Below, piece by piece: positions 42,173 through 50,966 of a stretch of DNA of 64,000 nt (position 1 is its first letter; the number at the start of each line of letters is the position of its first letter). The stretch lies in the IMG/VR virus record IMGVR_UViG_3300050138_000176, positions 1-64,000 of that record. One strand, written 5' to 3'. The position numbers and the translations under genes are program-made. Source of the DNA: a virus. Under the pieces are notes generated by a model. The model saw nothing but the letters and a program-made list of their open reading frames with translations, had not been told where the DNA came from and did no database searches.

Positions 42173-43903
42173 ATGACATCCGAAACCAAACTCGATCAGT
42201 GGCAGGAAGCAGCGGCGGCCAGCACCAGCGACATAATCTACGTGTGCGCCTGTCCTGGAAGTGGGAAAACTGCAACCACCGTAGAGCGTGTGCGAAGGAT
42301 GCTGGCGCGTGGTGTCGCACCGGAAACCATCTGCTGCGTTACGTTCACTTGTGCGGGTGCTCTCGAAATGCAGAAGCGGCTCGGTGTCCGGCTCGGTCAC
42401 TGCGGCACGCTTCACTCCCTCGCGCTCAAAATGCTGACCAAGCACCACAAACTTGCCGGGCTGCCGGCCCGCGTCACCGTTACCGACGAGCAGGAGGCGG
42501 CGGCGTCGCTGGCCGAGATCGTGACCATGCTGCGCTTTGATGGAAAGATTAGCGACAAGAAGCTGGCTGAGGCGGTCAAGTCGCAGCGGCACGCGATGGC
42601 GTTCGCCGGTGCCATCGAATCCTCGTCGCTGACCAAGGAAGGCGTGGTCGCCAAGGAATTCTTCCGACGGCAGCAGGAGGCTGGAGAATTGGACTACGAC
42701 TCGGTGCTGGTCTATTTCCTGCGGCTGCTCAAGACTGGAGTGGAGCCGTGGCCGTTCAAGCACCTGCTCGTGGATGAGGCTCAGGACAACGCGGCGATTG
42801 ACTGGGATATCTATGACCTGATGCCGGTCAAGACACGGTGGGCGGTGGGTGACATCGACCAATCCATCTATTCCTTCCGTGGAGCCAAGCCAGTAAGATT
42901 CCTGTCAAGAATAGGCGAGGCACAAAACAGCATCGCGTTCGGTCAAGCATTCCAACTGCCTACAAACTACAGATCGGGACGCGCCATCGTGACCGCCTCG
43001 CAACGCCTCATTGCGCACAACACGGCCCGCGTTGCAATGACCGCGCAGCCGCGACCGGACGCCGGTGACGGCATGGTGCAGAGCAAGGAGTTCAATGCGC
43101 CGGTCGATGAACTATCGTGGGTCGCCAACGAGTTGTCCAAGCTGGCACCCGGCGACACGGCGGCGGTTCTGTGGCGCACGAATCGTCTCGCTGACCAGTG
43201 CCGACAGCACTTCCAGAGCCTCGGCGTCAAGCTGGCGCAGCCGCTGGCGAGGGAGCCGAAGGAGGCCAGGGCGGCGCGGGCCGTTCTTAATTTCCTAGCC
43301 TCGCCTTGGAGTGATACGGCGGCGTTGCGGGCCGCGAAGGCGGTCGGACTGGACGCTTCAACGGTGCATTCGCAGTGCGACTTCCAAGGCCAGTCACCGT
43401 GCGTTCTGCTCAACGGCGGCATGGGTGCTTTTGACCGTGACGACGGAAACCCGGTCGCGTTTACAGTGGACGAATTCAAGGAGGCGCTCCGTGCCGTCCA
43501 AGTCCTGTCTGCTACCGGCACCGACGGCATCCGCGACGCGCTGCACAAGCTCGCGGCCTCGCTGCCGGAGCCGTTCACGCTCACCGACCTGATCTCGGCA
43601 GCGAACAGCCGCGACGAGCCGGTCGCGGAGCAGGAAGGGATAATAATTTCTACCGCGCATTCTGCAAAAGGACGGGAATGGGATATTGTGATAATTTGTG
43701 GCATGGAACAGGAAACATGGCCTGGCCGCAACGCCGCAGAAGATTTGGAAAGCGAACGGCGCTTGGCGTACGTGGCCACGACAAGGGCACGGAGCAGATT
43801 GGTTGTTACATGGTGCAAGCAGCGTCCCGCACCTGGACGCGCTTGGTTGATGCAGGATATGACACCGTCGCAATTTATTTCAGAACTTGGCTTGACCAAG
43901 TAA
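42173..43903 (+). CDS. UvrD/Rep-like superfamily 1 DNA helicase
   Basis: A 576-residue helicase with its motif set: Walker A CPGSGKTATT (residues 27-36), motif II LLVDEAQDN, motif III AVGDIDQSIYSFRGA, motif V IISTAHSAKGREWDIVII and motif VI LAYVATTRARSRLVV. Such enzymes unwind DNA in a 3'-5' direction in repair and replication. It begins right after the repeat tract. Confidence 0.9.
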   Translation: MTSETKLDQWQEAAAASTSDIIYVCACPGSGKTATTVERVRRMLARGVAPETICCVTFTCAGALEMQKRLGVRLGHCGTLHSLALKMLTKHHKLAGLPARVTVTDEQEAAASLAEIVTMLRFDGKISDKKLAEAVKSQRHAMAFAGAIESSSLTKEGVVAKEFFRRQQEAGELDYDSVLVYFLRLLKTGVEPWPFKHLLVDEAQDNAAIDWDIYDLMPVKTRWAVGDIDQSIYSFRGAKPVRFLSRIGEAQNSIAFGQAFQLPTNYRSGRAIVTASQRLIAHNTARVAMTAQPRPDAGDGMVQSKEFNAPVDELSWVANELSKLAPGDTAAVLWRTNRLADQCRQHFQSLGVKLAQPLAREPKEARAARAVLNFLASPWSDTAALRAAKAVGLDASTVHSQCDFQGQSPCVLLNGGMGAFDRDDGNPVAFTVDEFKEALRAVQVLSATGTDGIRDALHKLAASLPEPFTLTDLISAANSRDEPVAEQEGIIISTAHSAKGREWDIVIICGMEQETWPGRNAAEDLESERRLAYVATTRARSRLVVTWCKQRPAPGRAWLMQDMTPSQFISELGLTK

Positions 43904-43964
43904 CGCTTATGGGTTTTACTTATTGCCAGCGGATTAAGTCCCGTTTATGCAAACAAAACATCTT

Positions 43965-44031
43965 TGCTCCCGACGCCTTTTGGCGGCGACTCCCCGTCAG
44001 CCGCGGCTTAACTCTTGGCGGCGGGAGCTTT
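43965..44031 (+). other. Structured element (nested hairpins) before an HNH gene
   Basis: GCTCCCG-CGCC pairs with GGCG-CGGGAGC across about 40 bases, with an inner GCGGC ... GCCGC stem, followed by TTTA. It lies between the helicase stop and HNH start. It may end helicase transcription or mark the mobile gene's edge. Confidence 0.4.
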
Positions 44032-44040
44032 AGGATTAGC

Positions 44041-44550
44041 ATGGAAAACATTAACATAACCATTCAAAGACCACTCAATGCCAGAACCAAAAGCCATCCA
44101 TTGTTCCAGACATATAAGAGTTGGAGGTCTATGCGAGACCGGTGTAACAATCCACGCATACCAGACTGGAAGCGTTATGGCGCAAGGGGGATTAAGGTTT
44201 GTGAGCATTGGTCTGTATTTCAAAACTTCCTAAACGACATGGGGATCAGGCCGGATGACACTTCCATCGACCGTATAAATAATGACGGAAACTACGAACC
44301 AGGAAACTGCCGGTGGGCATCAAGACAGGAGCAGGGAAATAATCGGCGAACCAACCGAATTGTGGAATACGGTGGGAAAAGGCTAACCATTTCTCAGTGG
44401 GCTGAATTAATTAAGATAGACTATGAGGCCCTGAGATATAGGCTAGACGCCGGCTGGTCAATTAAGGAAGCTTTGGAAACCCCATCCAGAAACGAGAGAA
44501 CGACCGATATTCACACGGTCATGGAACGCGAGCCGCAACTAGACTTATGA
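44041..44550 (+). CDS. HNH-type homing endonuclease-like protein
   Basis: A 169-residue protein of the same family as the 5034 gene: YKSWRSMRDRCNNPRI, YGARGIKVCEHW, FLNDMGIRPDD, IDRINNDGNYEPGNCRWA and EQGNNRRTNR, then a DNA-binding-like tail (TISQWAELIKIDYEALRYRL). ATG 44041 starts the conserved part; the frame is open further upstream into the helicase region. AT-richer than neighbours, consistent with mobility. Confidence 0.75.
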   Translation: MENINITIQRPLNARTKSHPLFQTYKSWRSMRDRCNNPRIPDWKRYGARGIKVCEHWSVFQNFLNDMGIRPDDTSIDRINNDGNYEPGNCRWASRQEQGNNRRTNRIVEYGGKRLTISQWAELIKIDYEALRYRLDAGWSIKEALETPSRNERTTDIHTVMEREPQLDL

Positions 44551-44714
44551 CCACTTTCCCCGCCGCGTCAGACCAATCCGAAGGCAGCGCAGTCATAATA
44601 TGCCAGCCGGCTACAACCGGTCTCGCATTGAGTATCTGTGCGAATGTTCTTATTATTACGGGTCGGCCACGGGCCGCGAGCCGGCACCAGCGCGGCGGGG
44701 ATTCTAATTTATGA
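44547..44714 (+). CDS. Possible 55-residue membrane microprotein
   Basis: A short frame with ATGA overlaps at both ends (HNH stop at 44548-44550 and the next start at 44711). It encodes a hydrophobic segment (IICQPATTGLALSICANVLI) and a basic tail. The overlaps favour translation but could be chance; no family recognised. Confidence 0.35.
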   Translation: MTTFPAASDQSEGSAVIICQPATTGLALSICANVLIITGRPRAASRHQRGGDSNL

Positions 44715-45139
44715 AAATCATAACCAAACACAGCGGCGCGGACTGGCTGCGGCTGCAAGGCATCAAGAACATCTCGCCGCTTGGCGAACAAGTAGCGGAT
44801 CTGGTCGGCCACCTATTCAAAGGCATCTACCATATCAGCGACGAGGCGATGAAAGCGAACTGGGACAACCCGCAACACGTCAAGATATCAATAGCCTGCG
44901 AACTGGCGACCTGGGACTACAACAACCTGACCGAACTCGTGGTTCTGGCGCACGACGCCTGCCTCCGCGTCTCGGTGCGCCCGTACGGGCCGCGCAACCT
45001 GCTGCTCCTGTTTCACCAGCGGCAGCGGGAAGGCGGGTTCAGCGAGCGTCACCCGACGCTGGAGTCCCACGCGGCCATGCTGCGGGAGCACTACACGGTT
45101 GAACCTGCCGAAGTCACCACTTTACCATTAAAGGAGTAA
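44711..45139 (+). CDS. Hypothetical early protein
   Basis: A 142-residue mixed helix-strand protein (SGADWLRLQGIKNISPLGE, ATWDYNNLTELVVLAHDACL). No domain recognised. A good AAGGAG site follows its stop for the next gene. Confidence 0.6.
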   Translation: MKIITKHSGADWLRLQGIKNISPLGEQVADLVGHLFKGIYHISDEAMKANWDNPQHVKISIACELATWDYNNLTELVVLAHDACLRVSVRPYGPRNLLLLFHQRQREGGFSERHPTLESHAAMLREHYTVEPAEVTTLPLKE

Positions 45140-45142
45140 AAC

Positions 45143-46015
45143 ATGCCCAAGTCACCCAAGCCAAAGACCCGTCGCCGCGCCACAGTAGCCGCCGTTGCGC
45201 CGCCACAGCCCGTTCCTGCGCGTAACCGCCGCAAGCCGCGTGTTGACGCCGCCCTGAACCGGGACGCGGTAGCCGAGGCTTGGCTGCTGGCCACACAGGA
45301 GGCCCACCCGATGCCAGTTTTCACGGCGTCACACCGCCAGCTAATTCGTGACGGCACCAAGACCCAGACTCGGCGTGTGGCAAGGCCGCAGCCGCCGCGC
45401 CACAACCCGGAGCCGCCGCTGTTGCCGGAGCTGGCTACCTTGTGGCCGCCGCAACGGAGCGGACTGGCCTGTCCGTACGGGCGCAAGACCGGGCTGCATT
45501 ACCTGCGGGAGCCATTGAAGAAGGTGGTCATCACGGACAAGTTCGGCAAGCGGCGGTCGGTTGCGGCCTACAGCGACGACGGCGAACTGGTGCTGGCTGG
45601 CGGGATCGCCACGGTCAAGTGGACATGGAAGAACAAGTCGTTGCCAGCTATGTTCATGCCACGCTATGCCGCGAGAGTTTTTTGCACAGTAACCGGTCGC
45701 CGTGGCGAGTGGCTGCATGAAATAACCGATAAAGATGCAAAGGCAGAAGGCGTGCCACAAGGAGGCTACATAACGCACACATACGCGAACTACGAAGATA
45801 TTCAGGAACAGCAGCCGGACGGCAGCATCCTGGTGACGCGTCGGGTTCTGCCGCCCAAACCGTTCAGTTACCGTGACAGCTACGCTACAATCTGGAACTC
45901 CATCAACGCGAAGCCACGCGGCAAGCGGCCAGGGTGGCCGTGGCAGGCGAATCCGTTTGTTTGGGTAATATCATGGACACTGGCGCGGCCACCGGCTACC
46001 GTAACCAAGCCATGA
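45143..46015 (+). CDS. ASCH-like domain protein with basic N-terminus
   Basis: A 290-residue protein. The first ~50 residues are Lys/Arg/Pro-rich. The rest resembles a phage ASCH-type family: MPVFTASHRQLIRDGTKTQT, GLHYLREPLKKV, SLPAMFMPRYAARVF, WLHEITDKDAKAEGV and NPFVWVISW. ASCH domains are thought to bind RNA or modified nucleosides. AAGGAG stands five bases from the ATG. Confidence 0.7.
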   Translation: MPKSPKPKTRRRATVAAVAPPQPVPARNRRKPRVDAALNRDAVAEAWLLATQEAHPMPVFTASHRQLIRDGTKTQTRRVARPQPPRHNPEPPLLPELATLWPPQRSGLACPYGRKTGLHYLREPLKKVVITDKFGKRRSVAAYSDDGELVLAGGIATVKWTWKNKSLPAMFMPRYAARVFCTVTGRRGEWLHEITDKDAKAEGVPQGGYITHTYANYEDIQEQQPDGSILVTRRVLPPKPFSYRDSYATIWNSINAKPRGKRPGWPWQANPFVWVISWTLARPPATVTKP

Positions 46016-46035
46016 GGAGAAAAATAAGAAATGGT

Positions 46036-46064
46036 TTGACGCGGTGTGTCTTATTCGCTAATGT
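46036..46064 (+). promoter_or_regulatory. Promoter-like site ahead of the HNH/methyltransferase pair
   Basis: TTGACG, 17-base spacer, TAATGT, with ATG 46074 nine bases after the -10 box, so the transcript would be almost leaderless. The same spacing is seen at 30825. Confidence 0.45.
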
Positions 46065-46073
46065 AAGTCGTAA

Positions 46074-46538
46074 ATGAACAACGAACACCCAAACGGAAAC
46101 AAACTTTTAGGAATGACCTTTGATAGATTGAAGGTTATTAAACGGATAGGAACAACCAAAGATCACCATGTGCTTTGGGAATGCCTTTGCAGATGCGGAA
46201 CAATTACCACGGCAGGAACAAACTCACTAAAGTCCAAACGAAAAAGATCATGCGGCTGTCTAAGATCGGAAGCGGCCAAGCGCCGAATAAAGAAAGATGG
46301 AGTCTGGAACGATGGCAAGAGTTACGCCATTCAAAACGGGGCCAGGTGCTACAAGACCAAACATGCGTGGTCAAAAGCGGTTATCCGACACTATGGCAAT
46401 AAATGTCAACTATGTGGATGGAATAAGGCTCGTTGTGATACGCATCATAAACACCCAAAAGCAAAAGGTGGACTCCACACGATAGCGAACGGTATGGTTT
46501 TGTGTCCTAATTGCCATAGAGTGGAGGAAGCAAAATGA
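46074..46538 (+). CDS. HNH nuclease with zinc-ribbon N-terminus
   Basis: A 154-residue protein. N-terminal Cys pairs (CLCRCG, SCGC) resemble phage HNH-associated zinc fingers; the C-terminal HNH core reads CQLCGW, DTHHKHPKAKGG, NGMVLCPNCHR. It overlaps the C5 methyltransferase by four bases. It may be a homing-type nuclease or a methylation-linked nuclease. Confidence 0.8.
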   Translation: MNNEHPNGNKLLGMTFDRLKVIKRIGTTKDHHVLWECLCRCGTITTAGTNSLKSKRKRSCGCLRSEAAKRRIKKDGVWNDGKSYAIQNGARCYKTKHAWSKAVIRHYGNKCQLCGWNKARCDTHHKHPKAKGGLHTIANGMVLCPNCHRVEEAK

Positions 46539-48073
46539 GGTTTCTATCTTTGTTCAGCGGCATAGAAGCAGCGAGTGTAGCCTTCCTGCCGCTCGGTTGG
46601 GAATGCGTGGCCGTAGCAGAAATTGAAAAGTTTCCGTGCGCCGTGCTCAAGCACCATTATCCAGGAGTTAAGAACTTGGGCGATGTTACAAAGATAACCA
46701 AGGAACAAATCGAAGCACTGGGGCACATTGACGTGTGCATCTTTGGTTTTCCATGCACAGACTTATCGGTGGCCGGTCAACGAAAAGGATTAAAACATGC
46801 AGATGGAACTCTTACAAGAAGCGGACTGTTCTTCCCGGCGGCACGAATCGCGGACTGGAGCCGGGCCAGATGGACAGTCGCAGAAAATGTCCCTGGCCTG
46901 TTCAGCATCGATGAAGGACGCGCCTTTGCTACAGTGGTTGGAGAGCTGGCTGGGAACCGCGTTGACGTTCCAAGAGACGGCTGGCGAAATTCCGGTTGTG
47001 TGCTTGGGCCAAAAGGACTTATCGAGTTCACCGTCCTGGACGCGCAATTTTTTGGCCTTGCGCAGCGCCGGCAGCGTGTGTTCATTGTCAGAGATACTGG
47101 AAACTGGGCTGATAGACCGCCGCTTTTATTTGAGTCCAAAAGCCTGCTCTGGAATTATCCGCCGCGCCGGTCGCCGGGGCAAGGAGCTGTCGGCGGCGTT
47201 GCGCCGAGCATTGGAGCAAGTGGCCGGGGCACAGCCAGGGCCGGGGAGTCCAGAGGACAAGACTGCGTGATCCCCATCAACATGCAGGCTGCCGCGAAGA
47301 ACGGCGCCAAGTCGCCGAACGCGCTCGTTGTCGGGCAGCCTGGCGACCCGGCGCACACGGTGAACGCGAGTGACCAACATGCGGTCGCGGTGCCGGAAGC
47401 TAATGTTGTCGCGCACTCGCTGACCGGTGAAGGCTTCGATGCCAGTGAGGACGGCACAGGTCGCGGCACGCCGCTAATACCGGAGATTGCTGGCACCATG
47501 ATGTCGTGCAATGACAGCGGCGGATTTAGTAACAGCGCGGATCATGCGGCGGCAGGCTACATGGTGCCGGAACTGTCGCCGTCACTGCCCGCTGGCGGCA
47601 ACAAAACAGGCGGCGACCGGCCACCAGGAACCGACGTGGACACATCCACCTCATTGATACCAGAAATAGTCAGTCAAGCCATGTCAGCCAAGTGGAGCAA
47701 GGGGAGCAGCGGGCCGGCCGGCGACGAGGTCTGCAACCTGGTGCCGGTTTCCGGTGACGCGCCAGTTCAAGTGCAATGGGCCAGCGGCGGCGGCAAGACG
47801 GAGAATCCAACCATGCAGGCGTTGCGGTCTGGCGCGGAACACAGTTACCAATTTTTAAGAACGGGGATGGCGGTAAGAAGATTATTGCCGGTGGAATGTG
47901 AGCGCCTGATGGGCTTCCCTGACAGATATACAGAGATACCTTGGAACGGTAAACCAGCATCGGAGTGTCCTGACGGAAATCGATATAAAAGTTTGGGTAA
48001 CAGCATGGCGGTCCCAATTATTTCGTGGCTGGGGCAGCGAATCCAAATGGTGATTAACCTGCCTAAAAAATGA
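46535..48073 (+). CDS. C5 cytosine-specific DNA methyltransferase
   Basis: A 512-residue enzyme with motif I FLSLFSGIEAAS, motif IV GFPCTDLSVAGQ (catalytic Cys), motif VI ENVPG, motif VIII QRRQRVFIV, motif IX RRLLPVECERLMGFP and motif X GNSMAVPI. The large Gly/Ser/Thr-rich insert at residues about 200-430 is unusually long and probably holds the target-recognition region. It likely protects phage DNA from host restriction; the recognition sequence is unknown. Confidence 0.9.
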   Translation: MRFLSLFSGIEAASVAFLPLGWECVAVAEIEKFPCAVLKHHYPGVKNLGDVTKITKEQIEALGHIDVCIFGFPCTDLSVAGQRKGLKHADGTLTRSGLFFPAARIADWSRARWTVAENVPGLFSIDEGRAFATVVGELAGNRVDVPRDGWRNSGCVLGPKGLIEFTVLDAQFFGLAQRRQRVFIVRDTGNWADRPPLLFESKSLLWNYPPRRSPGQGAVGGVAPSIGASGRGTARAGESRGQDCVIPINMQAAAKNGAKSPNALVVGQPGDPAHTVNASDQHAVAVPEANVVAHSLTGEGFDASEDGTGRGTPLIPEIAGTMMSCNDSGGFSNSADHAAAGYMVPELSPSLPAGGNKTGGDRPPGTDVDTSTSLIPEIVSQAMSAKWSKGSSGPAGDEVCNLVPVSGDAPVQVQWASGGGKTENPTMQALRSGAEHSYQFLRTGMAVRRLLPVECERLMGFPDRYTEIPWNGKPASECPDGNRYKSLGNSMAVPIISWLGQRIQMVINLPKK

Positions 48074-48120
48074 AACCGCCTCCCATCACTGGAAGGCGGC
48101 GTGCTGAACCGGGGCAGGTG

Positions 48121-48441
48121 CTAGGCAGCAGGAGCCGCCGGCGTGTTGGCCGTCACGGCGGCAGCCAATGCTGCGTCGCTGGCGTCCAGCTTGGCCGTCA
48201 GGGCCGCGAGGGCCACCGGGTCGGTGCCAGCGGCTTTAATGGCCGCAGACAGACCTTGGATCAGCGTGATCGCGGATTCTTCCACGGTGGTTGCGTTCGC
48301 GACCGATGCGGTCAATGCGTCGAGTTCTTGGGACATGATGATTTCCTTTCTTTCCAGACGGCACAAGATGGATATAATCTCCCGGTGCCGCTGCTCCTGC
48401 CGCGCCTCGCTGGCGCGGAGGAATTGTTCAATGTCGTTCAC
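48121..48441 (-). CDS. Small phage protein, MSQELDAL type
   Basis: A minus-strand 106-residue frame. Residues 36-106 (SQELDALTASVANATTVEES, ALAALTAKLDASDAAL) follow a well-known small phage protein of unknown function. ATG at 48336, after AAAGGAAATCATC, may be the true start (71 residues); the 35-residue extension has coiled-coil character. Together with the 48963 gene it forms a minus-strand island facing the C5 methyltransferase. Confidence 0.7.
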   Translation of the reverse strand: MNDIEQFLRASEARQEQRHREIISILCRLERKEIIMSQELDALTASVANATTVEESAITLIQGLSAAIKAAGTDPVALAALTAKLDASDAALAAAVTANTPAAPAA

Positions 48442-48501
48442 GAAGCGAATTTAAAGGTGCCGCCGTCGCAGGTCAAGCCCGGACGGCGGCGCCGTGATGG
48501 A

Positions 48502-48963
48502 TTAGGCTTCAAGCCGGCGGAGTTCCGCCTTGTCTTCCTTGTTGGTCAGCTTGGCCTGTGCAACCGCGTCGGCTTCATTGGCCTTCGTCTTGGCTTCAGG
48601 CGACAGCGCGGCGTAGGCGCCGGGCTGGCGGCTCGCGTCGTAGCGTTCGGCCACGGTGCGGGTGTCGGCCACCGGGCGGTTGCCGTACGCGCCGAGCGTC
48701 GTGTTGACCCGCTTGCCGTGCTCATCGAAGTCCAGGTCATGCGGCGTGTTGGCGGTGAGCGCCGAGGCGACACGCGACTTGGAGGCGCGAAGGCTGGTGA
48801 ACAGGTCGTTCAGGTCCGCCTGCGTGGCCGGGTCGATGCGGCCGGACACGATGTTGTCCACTTCATTCTTGACCGCCGCGATGTAGGAGTCCACGGAGGC
48901 GCCGAGGTCGCGTTTGCACGAGGCGTCGGCCAGGATTTGATTTACCGTCTTTGGGGTGTTCAT
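48502..48963 (-). CDS. Hypothetical minus-strand protein
   Basis: A 153-residue helical protein (NTPKTVNQILADASCKRDLG, SVDSYIAAVKNEVDNI, SPEAKTKANEADAVAQ). ATG 48963 is chosen; an 18-residue N-terminal extension is possible. It is the first gene of the minus-strand pair, so it probably has its own promoter in the 48964-49093 gap. Function unknown. Confidence 0.6.
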   Translation of the reverse strand: MNTPKTVNQILADASCKRDLGASVDSYIAAVKNEVDNIVSGRIDPATQADLNDLFTSLRASKSRVASALTANTPHDLDFDEHGKRVNTTLGAYGNRPVADTRTVAERYDASRQPGAYAALSPEAKTKANEADAVAQAKLTNKEDKAELRRLEA

Positions 48964-49093
48964 TGCTTTATCTTTCATTTGTTTGTTTTGCCTCCCGGCA
49001 CAACGACACGGCGTCATGCAGGGTCGGGCAGTGACTTTACAATGGATAACTTACCGTGTTCGGCGCAGTCGCGCTATAAGGTGAAAGCCTAAC

Positions 49094-49450
49094 ATGAAGC
49101 CCTACTACGATGACGGCAAAGGAATCCAGATTTACAATGGCGACTGCCGGGATATCCTGCCGCATGTGACCGGGGATTGCTTCCTGACTGACCCGTTCTA
49201 CGGCGTAAACGAGTCTGGTGGAAACGCCAACAGAGGCAAGGCCATGTATGCAGGAAACCATTTCCAAGACACGCCAGAGGAAGTGCAAACGATTGTAATT
49301 CCAGTGATAAAGCTGCTGGACTCACGCGGCATTCCCGGAGCGGTGACGCCTGGCAACAGATGTTTAACGCTATACCCCCCCCTCGTGATGTTGGATGTTT
49401 CTTCCAACCATCTGCGGTCGGTGTCGGGCCATGGGGATTTGTCACCGTGA
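49094..49450 (+). CDS. DNA methyltransferase, N-terminal fragment (frameshifted)
   Basis: A 118-residue frame that starts like a phage N6/N4-type methyltransferase: YYDDGKGIQIYNGDCRDILP and DPFYGVNES in place of the usual DPPY. It leaves the family frame at an eight-C run (49375-49382), after which the last ~25 residues look out of frame. The rest of the enzyme is in the 49360 frame. One extra C or two fewer would join the two. Confidence 0.65.
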   Translation: MKPYYDDGKGIQIYNGDCRDILPHVTGDCFLTDPFYGVNESGGNANRGKAMYAGNHFQDTPEEVQTIVIPVIKLLDSRGIPGAVTPGNRCLTLYPPLVMLDVSSNHLRSVSGHGDLSP

Positions 49451-49749
49451 ACACAATCCTTTTCTACGGCAAGGAACCGCGTGCTGGCAAAGGAAGCAAG
49501 CCAACCGGCATCATGGTCACAGAGACCGCGCCTCGCGTCGGCCACCCGTGCGCCAAGCCGCCGATGGCTTGGAACTGGCTTCTGGATCGCGTATCGCTTG
49601 TCGGGTGGACTGTGATCGACCCGTTCCTCGGCAGCGGCAGCACGGCGCGGTCGTGCAAAGACCTTGGAAGAAAATGTATAGGAATTGAAATCGAGGAATC
49701 CTATTGTGAAATAGCTGCGTACCGCCTCCAGCAGGAGGTCTTGCTGTGA
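49360..49749 (+). CDS. DNA methyltransferase, C-terminal fragment (frameshifted)
   Basis: A 129-residue frame that continues the 49094 enzyme: PPRDVGCFFQPSAVGVGPWG, FYGKEPRAGKG, HPCAKPPMAWNWLL and the cofactor motif DPFLGSGSTARSCKDLGRKC, then IGIEIEESY. Its own start at 49360 lies before the C run and is probably not natural. Together the parts make a ~218-residue methyltransferase. The end overlaps the SF2 helicase start (GTGA). Confidence 0.7.
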   Translation: MFNAIPPPRDVGCFFQPSAVGVGPWGFVTVNTILFYGKEPRAGKGSKPTGIMVTETAPRVGHPCAKPPMAWNWLLDRVSLVGWTVIDPFLGSGSTARSCKDLGRKCIGIEIEESYCEIAAYRLQQEVLL

Positions 49750-50966
49750 CCTCCGCCGCGCCGCTGCTTCCGCCGCCAGTCACCGGCTACGTGCTCCGCG
49801 ACTACCAGCGGCGGGCCTCGGACGCCGGTGTCAGGCACCTGGAATCAGGCACGGAAGGCGGCGGCATCTTGGTTGAACCAACCGGTTGCGGCAAAAGTTT
49901 AATTATCGCCGACATGGTAGCCAAGTTGCAGGAACCGACCATCGTGTTCCAGCCGAGCGCGGAGATACTGGAGCAGAACGTCGCCAAGTTCCAAAGCTAC
50001 GGCTACAGCCCGACCATCTACTCAGCATCGGCAGGCCGCAAGGAACTGGGCGAGGTTACATTCGCAACCATCGGCAGCGTGTTCAAGAAGCCGGAACTTT
50101 TCAGCCACATTAAAAATGTTATCGTTGACGAGTGCCACCTGACCGATGCCAAAAACGACACCGGCATGTTCACCACGTTCCTGAACTCGATGCCTGGCAC
50201 CCGGCTGCTGGGCCTCACCGCGACCCCGTACCGGCTCGCCACAGATGGCTACGGCGGCGCACAACTCAAGTTCCTGACCCGGACACGGCCAAGGATATTT
50301 GACACCGTGGTTGACGTAACGCAGAACGGAGACCTGTTCCGGGCCGGGCACCTGGCGCGGATCGAGTACAAGGAAGTGGCGACCGGGTTTGATGCCGGAC
50401 AACTGCGGCTGAACTCGACCGGGGCCGACTACACCGATGAATCCGTTCAGCGGCATTTCAAGACCCTTCATTTCAGCGACAAGATCGTGCGCTGCGTGAC
50501 CCGGCTGCACGAGCTAGGAAGGAAAGGCACTGTGGTGTTCACCCGGTTTGTCGAGGAAGCAACTTATGTGGCGTCCAAGATACCGGGCGCGGCGGTCGTG
50601 AGTTCCGGGACCAAGCGGCAGGAACGGCGGCGGATACTGGAGGCATTTAAGGCGGGAAAGATTACTGTTTTGGCAAATGTTGGAATCGTTTCAATAGGCT
50701 TCGACTATCCGGCACTGGCTAACGTGGTGCTGGCCGCCCCTACGATGTCCCTGGCCGCCTACTATCAGCGTGTCGGGCGCGTCGTGCGGCCGCACCCGGA
50801 CAAGGACTGCGCTTTCGTCGTGGACATGGTTGGATTGGTGAAACGGTTCGGCAAAGTAGAGGACTTGGTCGTCGAGGACGGCGGTAACGGCAAGTGGCAC
50901 GTCCGCACCGGAAAGCGGCACCTGACGAATGTGTACTTTGACAAGCAGGAATGGAGGCCGCAATGA
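49746..50966 (+). CDS. Superfamily 2 DEAD/DECH helicase
   Basis: A 406-residue helicase: Q-motif region RDYQRRA, Walker A PTGCGKS, motif II NVIVDECH, motif III LTATPYR, and motif VI QRVGRVVRPHPDK. The DECH box and domain layout resemble phage UvsW-like or type III restriction-like helicases used in replication or recombination. The start is GTG 49746; the end overlaps the RecB-like nuclease gene. Confidence 0.85.
   Translation: MTSAAPLLPPPVTGYVLRDYQRRASDAGVRHLESGTEGGGILVEPTGCGKSLIIADMVAKLQEPTIVFQPSAEILEQNVAKFQSYGYSPTIYSASAGRKELGEVTFATIGSVFKKPELFSHIKNVIVDECHLTDAKNDTGMFTTFLNSMPGTRLLGLTATPYRLATDGYGGAQLKFLTRTRPRIFDTVVDVTQNGDLFRAGHLARIEYKEVATGFDAGQLRLNSTGADYTDESVQRHFKTLHFSDKIVRCVTRLHELGRKGTVVFTRFVEEATYVASKIPGAAVVSSGTKRQERRRILEAFKAGKITVLANVGIVSIGFDYPALANVVLAAPTMSLAAYYQRVGRVVRPHPDKDCAFVVDMVGLVKRFGKVEDLVVEDGGNGKWHVRTGKRHLTNVYFDKQEWRPQ

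Noticed and set aside
41975-42862. Minus-strand frame covering the repeat tract and helicase start
   Set aside because: The product is low-complexity Cys/Leu/Ala/Pro text from the repeats plus helicase shadow.
42967-43899. Minus-strand frame opposite the UvrD helicase
   Set aside because: No domain; the opposite strand carries all helicase motifs.
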